A stretch of DNA of 64,000 nucleotides from Pythium myriotylum (taxonomy: Eukaryota; Oomycota; Peronosporomycetes; Pythiales; Pythiaceae): the NCBI GenBank assembly GCA_023091665.1, contig JALJCQ010000023.1, positions 806,001 to 870,000 of the forward strand. The letters run 5' to 3'. A program made the position numbers and the translations under genes. Below, piece by piece: positions 1 to 8,676 of this stretch. The notes under the pieces are model-generated. The model had not been told where the DNA came from. It did not search any database and saw nothing but the letters and a program-made list of their open reading frames with translations. Position 1 is the first letter of the stretch. Each line of letters opens with the position of its first letter.

Positions 1-2
1 GC

Positions 3-950
3 GAGGACTATGGCGGTGACTTCGACTTCTCTATGTCGTTCCCGCAACTCATGCTGCTGCTTGCAATCTTCTGCGTACCGATCGTGCCGCTCACGTGGTA
101 TTTCATCAAGGAGGAGACTCACCCAGGTGTCGTGCTGCGGGACTACTCGGCTGATGTGTGGGAGTTGTTGCAGACGCGCGTGGTGTACCAGGTCATCGCG
201 TACAAGTTTTTCTCGGGGATTTTCGAGAATTTCAGCGCGACGCCTGTGTCTCCCATGCAAAAGTATTGGGCCAAGGCCACACCGCTTAACGACACGATTT
301 GCAACATTATCGGCTATGCAATCTATGGCGCGACGCTCTACGCTACGGGTCGTTGGGGGCTCCACTGGAACTGGCGCTCGATGCACGCGATCACGCTGGT
401 GGCCGTGACGGCCATCGATTCGGTCGTTGTGTTCATCACGACCTGGGACATCGTCCGCAACCAGTGGTTTTGGCTCGGGCCACCCATCCTGGAGAACCTC
501 CCGAGCGGCATCGGCTTCGTGATCGCGACCTACGTGGTTGTCGAGCTCGCGGGGGAAGGCAACGAAGGCGTCATGTATGGGCTGCTCACGACTGTCTCCA
601 ACATGTCGTCTCCCTTCGCCAGCACGATCACTAAGAATGTCAACCGCGAGTTCGACGTCACCAACGCTGACATTATCAAAGACACGCACCACGTCCGTAC
701 GCAAGTGACGTACGTCATGGCAATCCGGTACACGGTCAATCTGCTCGGGCTCGCATTCTTGCCGCTCCTACCAGCTCAGAAGGCGCAGACTCAAGAGCTA
801 AAGCGGACTGGCGGCAAGAGCAAGGTGTTTGGCGCTATCACCATCGTCTACATTACATTTGCGCTATCGTGGTCTGTAATGGTCAACATCCTCTCCATTT
901 ACCCGAGTACCAAGTGTCTCAAGCTTGTCGGCGGTGCTGGATGCAAGTAG
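3..950 (+). CDS. Folate-biopterin transporter (BT1/FBT family), 3' part
   Basis: The reading frame is open from the left edge, so the 5' end lies outside the window; the first in-frame ATG at 33 is internal. The roughly 315 visible residues hold several hydrophobic membrane spans, for example around the LLLAIFCVPIVPLTWYF stretch and in the segments with IGYAIYGATLY and ITIVYITFALSWSVM. The spacing and the polar loops with PxQKYW- and NVNREFD-like stretches resemble the BT1 group of the major facilitator superfamily, which is expanded in oomycetes and moves folates or pterins across membranes. The TAG stop is at 948-950. The substrate cannot be read from the sequence; another MFS carrier is the alternative. 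Confidence 0.75.
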   Translation, partial: EDYGGDFDFSMSFPQLMLLLAIFCVPIVPLTWYFIKEETHPGVVLRDYSADVWELLQTRVVYQVIAYKFFSGIFENFSATPVSPMQKYWAKATPLNDTICNIIGYAIYGATLYATGRWGLHWNWRSMHAITLVAVTAIDSVVVFITTWDIVRNQWFWLGPPILENLPSGIGFVIATYVVVELAGEGNEGVMYGLLTTVSNMSSPFASTITKNVNREFDVTNADIIKDTHHVRTQVTYVMAIRYTVNLLGLAFLPLLPAQKAQTQELKRTGGKSKVFGAITIVYITFALSWSVMVNILSIYPSTKCLKLVGGAGCK

Positions 951-1139
951 AAAGACACGAGTTGTTCGCGCCAGAAGTTGCACTTGAGAGAATGGAAGTG
1001 GATTTCTTGTGGGTTGGTTGTCATCGTACTGGATAGAAAACGCTGCAAGAACCGAGACGCCCTCGTCCCGTGCTGGGACGCTACGTTCTAGTCGACTCCA
1101 CGGAGGCATTTCTCGACTTGTTGAATTTCTTGGGAGGAC

Positions 1140-2093
1140 ATGAATCACCTACAACCATTTGTGTCGCCACTTATCAACGAAGACTGCAACCCAGGCAACT
1201 CTTCCTTTGGATTCACATGGCAGGCAGCAGCTCGGCCAGTTGCAGGTTTCCGCATTGACACCAGTTGGGATGGCATCTGCGAGGTGGTGAACCTGGGTCT
1301 CGAACAGTGCAATGACCTCGTTGAGACGTCCACTGTCCGATATTTCATTTTGCTCCCTGACGAACATGTGATCCAAGTGGATGTGATCGGAAATCCCATG
1401 GGATTTATTCAGGCGCTGCGTTTTATCTCCAACCTACGCACCAGCGCGTGGTACGGGAGTACAGGATCGTCGGTGTCGAAGTCCTTCGTCGCGCCAGATG
1501 GATTTTGCGTGAAGCTGCTGCGTGGAACGTTTGGAAAGAAGAAGTGCGTCCGCTTAGGAGTACTCTACTCTCCCTTGGCGATGGAGTTACGAGGACTCGA
1601 TCCACCTGGGCGAATTGAGCATGAGCCGACACAGCTGTTTGGAGACCAAGAAAATACCTTTCCATTCGACAGCCACAAGCCTTCTCTCAAAGCTTTGGTC
1701 GTGGATTTCGGTGAGTTCGTGAGAAGCATCGACGTGCTGTCAACGGCGGAATATAACTACTACGGCACGATCAGCGCCTTCGTGAATTTCGACGTCAATG
1801 AGCATTTTTTCGTGATGGTCCACGGGGAGTATCTTTGTGCGGTCGAAATTTGCGTTGCCGACTCCAAGCTCGTCAGCATCAGGTTCAAGACCAACCGTCG
1901 AACGTCTCAATGGTATGGAGGTGGTGAAGGTACCCGACGCATTATAGAAGCAATGTCACCCGGATTGACGATATGCGGTTTCTACGGTAATCGCGGCGGG
2001 TATGGAATCGCTGGGCTCGGGCTGGTTCTTTTTCACCCAGAAGATGGAGGAGCAAGTGCTGATTACGAGTTGATAACGAGCCAGGAGGAGTAA
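1140..2093 (+). CDS. Protein with two jacalin-like lectin domains
   Basis: An intronless 317-aa protein with no signal peptide or membrane span. It contains two similar blocks, about residues 60-165 and 190-305. Each has the jacalin pattern of a strand like 'I.ALRFISNLRTS' or 'VSIRFKTNRRTS', then WYG and glycines, a 'GLTICGFYGNRGG' type strand, and a closing 'GLGLVLF' strand. Jacalin-related lectins fold as beta-prisms and usually bind mannose or galactose. The first block is more diverged and lacks the clear GFYG strand, so it may not bind sugar. The start at 1140 is the first ATG of the open frame. A cytosolic lectin role is inferred from the fold only. Confidence 0.7.
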   Translation: MNHLQPFVSPLINEDCNPGNSSFGFTWQAAARPVAGFRIDTSWDGICEVVNLGLEQCNDLVETSTVRYFILLPDEHVIQVDVIGNPMGFIQALRFISNLRTSAWYGSTGSSVSKSFVAPDGFCVKLLRGTFGKKKCVRLGVLYSPLAMELRGLDPPGRIEHEPTQLFGDQENTFPFDSHKPSLKALVVDFGEFVRSIDVLSTAEYNYYGTISAFVNFDVNEHFFVMVHGEYLCAVEICVADSKLVSIRFKTNRRTSQWYGGGEGTRRIIEAMSPGLTICGFYGNRGGYGIAGLGLVLFHPEDGGASADYELITSQEE

Positions 2094-3308
2094 AGGTCAG
2101 CTCCGCAAGTCTTCTTTATTGCTATGTCTACATCTCAACGTGGAGCCGTGCATTTGATCCCACAGATCTCCTTTGAACCTCTATCAATCAGAATGAATCG
2201 GACATTCGCAGTCTAGTGTTTAAAAAAATCAGTTTGTTTGATGTTGACAAGTTGGATGCCACACAGAGAGTTTGGGCTTCTACAGTGTGTCACCTAAAGG
2301 GTCGCTTTTTTTTTCATGATGACCCGACACCCTATCTCAACCCCGCTGATATGTTTGGCACAGCGGGCGCATTCCAGCACCAGTTAGCTGGTCTCAGATG
2401 GCTTCTAACAGTGTGGCGAGCTAGAATGTGCTTGGGCTGTCAAATGGCTGCCTCTCACGAGAACGTTCCGGTATCGTTTCTAATCGATCGATTGCACTAC
2501 AGAACCCAATCGAAACTGCATCACATCTTTCAATTTCTGCCGTTGGTCACTGTGTACGATCTACCTCGTCGACAAACAATTCGGTTGAGGCAAAGCTGAG
2601 ATCTCAGTCTCAAACGTTCCTATGACAATAACGGTGGTGTCCTTAACATGCCGGATCTTGAATTTGATGCGGACGGTGATCAAGCTGAACGCGTTGTCTC
2701 GGAGCAAGACGATCGTTCAAAAGCTGGAAAGGATACACCTGTTCGTTGATGCTGTGACTGTGTCCAAGGTATAGGTCTGGAGGTGGACTGATTGTAAGGG
2801 CCCAAATGTCTTTGCAGATCACAAGCCACCGTGGACAACAGGCGCCACGAGCAGGTAACTCGATGAATCCACACGCGAGACTTGTTGTACTGTGTAACCT
2901 CGTTCACGAGTCGTTTGACTAGCTTCAGTAATTCCGTCTGGAAGTGGAGATAAAGCCACCAAGCCGGCTGTCGGGTGGAACCTCTCGATGAATGCTCCTG
3001 GTCTTATCGACATGTAGTACCGACGAGTGCCTCGACTCTTTTCTGACTATCATGATCGTGTGTTACTAGAGTAGTGATCAAAGGTTCGGTCTTGCCAGGT
3101 GAGAACGTCGACCCAAGAGACGTGAAGAAAAGTTTGAACGGAAAGCGGATAGAAGCGATTGTTGGTGAAGTCAGGGAGCTGCATTCAGCAGGACATCGAA
3201 TCGATACCAATTGGACTTGATCTAATATACCTTCTATTCCAAGTCGAGTTCAATGTCATGTTGCGTTTAAACACCACTAGATCTCTACAAACGAATGCAT
3301 ACGTATAC

Positions 3309-3344
<36 letters not shown>

Positions 3345-3362
3345 TCGCACACTCATTCGAAT
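2094..3362. other. Gene-free interval with a CA microsatellite
   Basis: About 1.27 kb between the jacalin-like gene and the 3' end of the CAP gene. Short open frames exist, the longest about 127 codons at 2216-2599 from a non-ATG start, but none resembles a known protein. The only clear structure is the CA tract near its right end. Confidence 0.5.
3312..3343. repeat. (AC)n microsatellite
   Basis: About 16 uninterrupted AC dinucleotides, 20 bp downstream of the CAP gene stop codon (that gene runs on the minus strand), so the tract probably falls in its 3' UTR or just beyond. Confidence 0.95.
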
Positions 3363-4226
3363 CTACCAACTCTGAGTCTGCCAGTTACCCGCTGGATGAA
3401 CGCGACCGGGGTTGAACCCAAATCCATTTTGAGATGGCCCTTGTTGACCCCACGTCTGCCATTGACCACCGTCGTTTTGCATCTGCTGTCCTCGATCTGG
3501 TGAGGAAGATCCTTGTCGACGCCACGTTTGGCCCTGTGGACCATCGTTTTGAGTCTGCTGACCCCACATCTGACCCTGACGACCATCGTTTTGTGCCTGC
3601 TGTCCTTGAGAAGGTGAAGAAGCCGCTTCCTGGGTCGAATCCTGGGTTGACTCGTCCCCCTCACAACTTTCACTGGAGCCAGAACCAAAGACCTGCGTCC
3701 AATACGTTCTGAACATGCCCTTGGAGCCTGTCGCGTAGCCCATGCCAACATGCTTGAAGTTTCCCAAGATGTTGGCCTTGTGAGTTGGCGAGTTCATCCA
3801 CCAGTCCATGGCCGCCTCCACGTCGTTCTGACCTCCCGCGATGTTCTCCGCATAGCTATTCCACTTGTATCCCGCGCGCGTGACTCGCTGGCTCATGTCG
3901 GAGCCGTCAGATCCCGTGTGGGTCATCTGGCCGTTGGCTGCTTGATCTTCTGAGTGGGCCTGTGCCGCCTTCTGGAGCTTGCTGTTGTAGCATAGTTTGC
4001 CTAGTCCGTTCTTGGCACGCTCTTGGTTGATTCGTTGGATCATGGCCGCGTGGAATTTGGCGGCATCGTTGCCGCCATCGTTCTGGGCGACTTGACCCGT
4101 CTGGCCCCGTAGATCGTTCTGGGTGACTCGACCCGTCTGGCCCCGTAGGCTTTGAGCTTCCACGGCCGAGCTGCTGAGCAGCACAGCCACTGCAGCGACG
4201 CAAACGAGGACCTGCCGCAGTGTCAT
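3363..4226 (-). CDS. Secreted CAP/SCP-domain protein with Q/N/W-rich repeat tail
   Basis: A 287-aa protein. Residues 1-24 form a signal peptide (MTLRQVLV... ending AVEA). Two copies of an LRGQTGxVxQND unit follow. A CAP domain spans about 58-180, recognised by 'INQERAKNGL', 'HSEDQAANGQMTHTG', 'SYAENIAGG' and 'HKANILGNFKHVGMGYA', the arrangement of the YkwD/PR-1-like group. The tail (about 181-287) is low-complexity, with repeated QNDG, GQxW and WGQQ motifs. CAP proteins are secreted and bind sterols or lipids, or act in host interaction; oomycetes have many. The frame stays open upstream to 4700, but the ATG at 4226 starts the signal peptide, and an Inr-like GCATTCCCAAACTTGCC lies 40-60 nt before it (about 4268-4285), so this start is preferred. 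Confidence 0.88.
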   Translation of the reverse strand: MTLRQVLVCVAAVAVLLSSSAVEAQSLRGQTGRVTQNDLRGQTGQVAQNDGGNDAAKFHAAMIQRINQERAKNGLGKLCYNSKLQKAAQAHSEDQAANGQMTHTGSDGSDMSQRVTRAGYKWNSYAENIAGGQNDVEAAMDWWMNSPTHKANILGNFKHVGMGYATGSKGMFRTYWTQVFGSGSSESCEGDESTQDSTQEAASSPSQGQQAQNDGRQGQMWGQQTQNDGPQGQTWRRQGSSSPDRGQQMQNDGGQWQTWGQQGPSQNGFGFNPGRVHPAGNWQTQSW

Positions 4227-5559
4227 GGCCGTTTTTAGCTGGAGTCGCTCGAGGTTTTCTCGCTCGAAGGCAAGTTTGGGAATGCTCTGAGATTTCACGG
4301 CGGTGTTGGCTTCGTTGAGAACCACCCCGTCACCATCATGGATGAGTCGCTCAGCGAAAGCCTCCCGCCAGGAGATTCCGTTCGCAGCAGCTACCAAGTA
4401 ATTGTTGGTTGGGTCGGGAGACGATAAAGCGACACATGGTCGTCTCCCAAGGACACATGTTGTGTCCGTGACGGATCCGATGGAAAAACGGAACACTCCA
4501 GATCCGGATCTGGTACTCGAGCGGATGGGGATGGTCCTCAGCGCCGCCGCCGGTGAGCCATCGATGCGGGAAGGGCGGTGAGAATGGCAACATGGTGCAC
4601 GGTACTGTGGTGACGTATCGTCCACCAGCACCAGAAGACACCGGTGACGACAGGCACATTGTCGAGTCCACGCCTCTACCTTGACGGTGAGCAGGCGCAC
4701 GAGCTACGACCAAAGGCAAGAGGTCCACGCTCACGTCACGACAGTCGCGTCCAGTGGGTCGCCCGAGGGCCCCGGCGCTCGCGAGGAGCTCCGCGCTGGG
4801 CGGCGGAGTCGGCGTCCATATGCATATTGATGTGGATGTGGACATCGATCTGGATTGAACGTGATGTCGATAATGCCGATTGATGTCCATAATGTCCGTA
4901 ATTAGGGGTCTACCGGTATCGTGGAGAACAGGGGGTCCTGAGTCTGAGTATCAGACACTAGAGGTAGACCGTGCGACGTGTGTGAGAGACTCCCATGCGA
5001 CACGAGATGAGTGCTCTCGCATGGGACGTTCCCCACCTGGCACACGGACCACACCACACGCAAGCCAGGCCAGCCCCTGCAACTCCCTCGAGCTCACTTG
5101 CCAATCTCCCCTCTAGTGCGGAGGTCCGGGCCAAGTGCGGATCGCGGGTGCCTGGCTCTGAGCTGCTCCTCGCCCAACAACCTTGGGGCAGCGCCCGAGG
5201 AGCCAACAATCCACTGATCCCCGGCCTCGGATCTCCCCTCCGCTCCGGTCTCCTCCTGTCTATCTACGCTTCCACTCTGCTGTCGCTCTTTCTTTCTATG
5301 ATGCCTTCGTTCATGTTTTCAATGACAAGACACCTTTCGATCGCTCTCTCATTCGCTCGTTTTGTTCGTTCTTTCCTTCTTTTGATCCTTCCGTTCATGT
5401 GTTCAATAATGCCGGGGGCGGTGGGGCTGAGCTCCTGGTAGCGGTCCGTCATGCCCCGCGAGCTGTCGTTCTCCGTCACCTCGAGCCTAGCTGCTATGCA
5501 GTTCTGCTGTTGACATGTCCAGGGACGAGAACTCGTAGAAGCTCCTTCCTCGCGGCCTA
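4227..5559. other. Upstream region of the CAP gene, no gene seen
   Basis: About 1.3 kb. The part next to the CAP gene probably holds its promoter (Inr-like site near 4268-4285). Open frames on both strands lack family resemblance. A short imperfect direct repeat containing TTC(C)GTTCATGT(T)TTCAAT occurs at about 5307-5330 and 5390-5410. I see nothing else. Confidence 0.4.
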
Positions 5560-6145
5560 CGCTAAGCCCTCGAACGCGCAAACGGCTGCAAGCAGCAGCA
5601 ACAGTCGCATCACCTGCGCGCGCTGAGCCGCGAGGTGCTGCTTGCGACCAAGTGAGTGGGCGACGCGACGCAGCGCGCGGACACACTGGTAGTGCAGCTG
5701 CACCACGCGCGCGCCGACGCGAAGGCGCTGGGGGCCGAGGGGGCCGACGCCTGTCTCGAACGCGAGCGCGCGAGAGGGAGACTTTCTGGCCGTGTACATG
5801 GCATCGAGCGCCGCGATGGCCGAGGAGCTGGAGCAGTCGCTGGCGCAGAGCGAAGCGCTCGACGCACTGCTGCTGCAGAAGGCGCAGTCGCTCGAGGGCG
5901 AGAACGTGGCGTTGTGCGAGCAGCTCGCGCGTGTGGTCGCTGGCGCCACCGACGGACGAGGACACGGACGAGGATCAGGCGCAGGAGCAGGAGCAGATGC
6001 CAAGCCCCATGATCAGAGTGAGAACCAGAACATGTAAAAGAAAGAGGATACGAGCGTGACCCGTGTAGCCGTCGCCACGGCCGCTGTTCGTCTCGTGTAG
6101 TAGTCTACGCGTGCGCAGCCATCGCCATCGCCATCGCCATGCGAG
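5560..6145 (+). pseudogene. Decayed partial copy of the coiled-coil gene at 37164-38597
   Basis: This stretch matches the central part of the minus-strand gene at 37.2-38.6 kb, in opposite orientation. The pieces are spread over different frames. 'EVLLATK' is followed at once by a stop (TGA at 5652-5654), where the parent has 'EVLHATKW'. 'ATQRAD.L.VQLHHARADAKAL' continues to 'ACLERERAR', then the frame shifts, and 'MASSAAMAEELEQSLAQS' through 'EQLARVVAGA' sits in a second frame. The acidic TDEDTD stretch and the 'RTRAQPSPSPS'-coding DNA follow in a third. The parent's first ~100 residues and basic C-terminal half are absent. With a premature stop, at least two shifts and missing ends, it is a dead duplicate. 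The limits are approximate. Confidence 0.85.
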
Positions 6146-6238
6146 TGACCGCGATAACGAGGTCTGGCATCAAATTCCGTCCCTCAATACAAGTCCTTCT
6201 TGGAAGCTGGTTGTGATTGGTGGGCAACCCTAACGCGG

Positions 6239-7606
6239 ATGGATCTGCTCGCCGCCCATTACGCGTCCTCCTCTTCGGACGGCGACCACGAGGGCGACGA
6301 TGCGCAACAGCAGCAGCAGAACAGCGAAGCCATCGCCCGGCGCTTCGCCGCGCGCGCCAAGTCGGCGACGCGCAATGGCGGCACGGCGGCCGAGCGCCAC
6401 TTCAAGTACAAGCCCTACGAGCCCAAGCGATCGATCGCGAGACCTCGCGCAGCTTCCGATGGTCGTGAGCAAGACGCAACTTCAAAGCCTCCGATAACCG
6501 CAGATCGACCGCTCTTTGCCGAGCTCGCAAGGCTCGCAACGGCGTCCTGTCGGCCTCGAGCGTGCGGCAAGACGGCTCTTCCTCGGCTGCAGAAGAGCGC
6601 TCGTTTCGACGGCCACCGCGGCGCCGTCGCCTGCCTCCAGTGGAATCCTCGCTACCCACCGCTCTTCCTATCCGCCTCCATGGACAGCTCCGTATGCGTG
6701 TGGTCTCTGCCTCGTTCCTACTACGACAACAACAGCGATGGCACGGTCTCTTCCTCCAACTGCCGGCGGCTGCTTGAGCACCACTCGAGCGGCGTCAAGA
6801 GCGCCAAGTGGTCCGTCGACGGCCAGCACGTGTGGAGCGGCGACTTCGGCGGCCACGCGGTCTACGTGGACGTGGAGCGATCGAGAGTCGTCTGTCGGTA
6901 CGACCAGCTACCCAAGGAGCAAGTCACAGCCGTGTGTCGACACCCGACAGACCCACAGCTCGCATTGTTGGGCACTAGCAGAGGTCGCATCTTGCAGTGG
7001 GACTTGCGTCTGAGCGGAAGGAATGTTGCTACAGCATACGATACGAAAACGACCGGCGAGATCCACGACGTTCTCTTCCTCCCTGACGAAGGAGGCGACC
7101 AGAGGTTTGTCTCGACCACGGCACTCTCCGCTCGCGACACGAGCCACCGGACGATGGCCGTGTGGGACTGTCGCTCCACCGCCATGCTCGCAGACCATCT
7201 CCACAGCGACCTGTGCGCGTTCACGAGTCTACGTCTGCACCCGAACGGGAAGCACTTCGCAGGTCAGTCCTCTGAGAGTGAGGTCGTGCTGTTCTCTACT
7301 CGGGCTCCGTACAAGCGACTCAAGCCCAAGCTCAGCTACTCGAAGGGCCACGACGCGGAAGGATACAGTGTCGGCTTTAGCTTCAACGCCTCGGGTTCGC
7401 TGCTCGCCACGGGCGACATCAACGGCCGCGTTGTGCTCTACTGCGGGAAGACGCAGCGAGTGCTGCGACAGATCTCGGCGTTCTCGGCCACGTCGCCCTG
7501 TCTCGCGGCTGAGTTCCACCCACAGTGGGCTTCCACTCTCGTGGTTAGCGGATACGACGGTCGAATCCGCCTGCTCGATGCATGGCAAGAGGACGCTCTC
7601 TCCTAG
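6239..7606 (+). CDS. WDR25: WD40-repeat protein, WDR25-like
   Basis: An intronless 455-aa protein. The N-terminal ~130 residues are acidic and low-complexity (SSSSDGDHEGDD, poly-Q), followed by a seven-blade type WD40 propeller. Recognisable blades include 'FDGHRGAVACLQWNP...SASMDSSVCVWSL', 'HHSSGVKSAKWSVDGQHVWSGDFGG' and 'GTSRGRILQWDLR'. The conserved WDR25 stretch 'SARDTSHRTMAVWDCRS' is present, and 'GHDAEGYSVGFSFNASGSLL' and 'YDGRIRLLDAW' close the propeller. WDR25 is related to the splicing factor Prp17/CDC40, but its own function is poorly known. The frame opens at 6200; I prefer the second ATG at 6239 because MDLLAAHYASSSSDGD resembles the usual family start. Confidence 0.85.
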   Translation: MDLLAAHYASSSSDGDHEGDDAQQQQQNSEAIARRFAARAKSATRNGGTAAERHFKYKPYEPKRSIARPRAASDGREQDATSKPPITADRPLFAELARLATASCRPRACGKTALPRLQKSARFDGHRGAVACLQWNPRYPPLFLSASMDSSVCVWSLPRSYYDNNSDGTVSSSNCRRLLEHHSSGVKSAKWSVDGQHVWSGDFGGHAVYVDVERSRVVCRYDQLPKEQVTAVCRHPTDPQLALLGTSRGRILQWDLRLSGRNVATAYDTKTTGEIHDVLFLPDEGGDQRFVSTTALSARDTSHRTMAVWDCRSTAMLADHLHSDLCAFTSLRLHPNGKHFAGQSSESEVVLFSTRAPYKRLKPKLSYSKGHDAEGYSVGFSFNASGSLLATGDINGRVVLYCGKTQRVLRQISAFSATSPCLAAEFHPQWASTLVVSGYDGRIRLLDAWQEDALS

Positions 7607-7870
7607 AAGAGAGATTCTGGGGGGCAACTTTGGTCACGAGATCTCGGTCCCTCTTCAACTTGTTACCGTTTTTCCTCAGACTCAGATCAACATTTCATCC
7701 AATTCCATGTCGTTACGTCGGACGGCACCAAAGGAACCCAACATCGCATCAGATGATGACCATCTGAGTCGGACCTCCTCATCTCGTCAACGGCGCATTC
7801 CGAATTCCGAGCAGCTCTGCTCGACTTGCTGCGCCTGTTAAACCACATCTCTTCTCTCCTCTCGACGGCC

Positions 7871-8209
7871 ATGGAGCGACCCGGCGGCAACGCAGACAAC
7901 CACCAAGTGGGCGACTTCAGCTGGATGAACCAGGCCATCACGGGCAAGAAGAGCTTCTGGGAGCGCTGTCTCGAGGAGCCGCTCGTGCCGGCGGGCTGTC
8001 TGCTCACGGCCGGCGTGCTGCTCGGCGGGCTCTTTTCCTTCCAGCGCGGCAAGTCCAAGCTCGGCAACCGCTTCATGCAGGCGCGAGTGGTCGCGCAGGG
8101 CGGCACGGTCATCGCCATGGGCATCGGCGCGTACCTGGCTTCCAACAAGCGCAAGGAAGACAAGAAGCAGGCGTACGAGGACCGCCAGCAGATCAAGCTG
8201 CGCGAATAG
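7871..8209 (+). CDS. HIG1-domain mitochondrial protein (Rcf1-like)
   Basis: A 112-aa protein with the HIG1 (hypoxia-induced gene 1) layout: a short polar N-terminus, 'FWERCLEEPLVPAGCLLTAGVLLGG' as the first membrane hairpin helix, 'RGKSKLGNRFMQARVVAQGGTVIAMGIGAYL' with the conserved N-x-M/RxRV and G-rich second helix, and a basic tail rich in K and E. HIG1 proteins sit in the mitochondrial inner membrane and help assemble or stabilise respiratory complexes III/IV (yeast Rcf1). The ATG at 7871 is chosen because the family starts just before the first helix; a non-ATG extension to 7826 is unlikely. It follows the WDR25-like gene at 264 bp. Confidence 0.88.
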   Translation: MERPGGNADNHQVGDFSWMNQAITGKKSFWERCLEEPLVPAGCLLTAGVLLGGLFSFQRGKSKLGNRFMQARVVAQGGTVIAMGIGAYLASNKRKEDKKQAYEDRQQIKLRE

Positions 8210-8676
8210 CGCGACAGGGGATTGCGCTAGTCGATCGACATTACTACATTCCAAGTCCACGCGGTGTGCGCGTCGCAGCTACGAATCCGAGCGCCCAAGC
8301 GAAGGAGACTCGTCGCATCCAGGGTGCGAGTTCTGCCCCCAAGTGACGGCCAGCTCGCGTTCGCTCCAGCTCGCATATTCGCAAACCCCTTTCTGTGTCT
8401 TGATATATGTACGCAAACTCATCGTGTCCACTACGTACCATCCCTTCTCCGTGTATATGCGTCTGTATCCGGCGCATTTAGCTCACCATCCACGTGGCGG
8501 TGAGCATTGCATCTTCGAGAGGTCATTGGGCAAGTCGCGGTTGAGCATCAAGAGCCAACATTCCAATGGGTGCCATTGTTCGAATATCTCCTGATCTTGA
8601 AAGGTCGCGAAGATCCGAGCGTCGCTGGTGACCGCAGAACTCCATCGGGTGAAGCGACAAGACCTCCTCAACCACC
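8210..8676. other. Intergenic spacer
   Basis: 467 bp between two plus-strand genes, expected to hold the terminator of the HIG1 gene and the promoter of the following gene. No structure is recognised beyond T-rich stretches near 8383-8410. Confidence 0.4.

Noticed and set aside
2216..2599. 127-codon frame after the jacalin-like gene
   Set aside because: Non-ATG start, no family resemblance, AT-rich composition unlike the neighbouring genes.
4227..4700. N-terminal extension of the CAP protein
   Set aside because: It would bury the signal peptide inside the protein; an Inr-like site lies just before the inner ATG.
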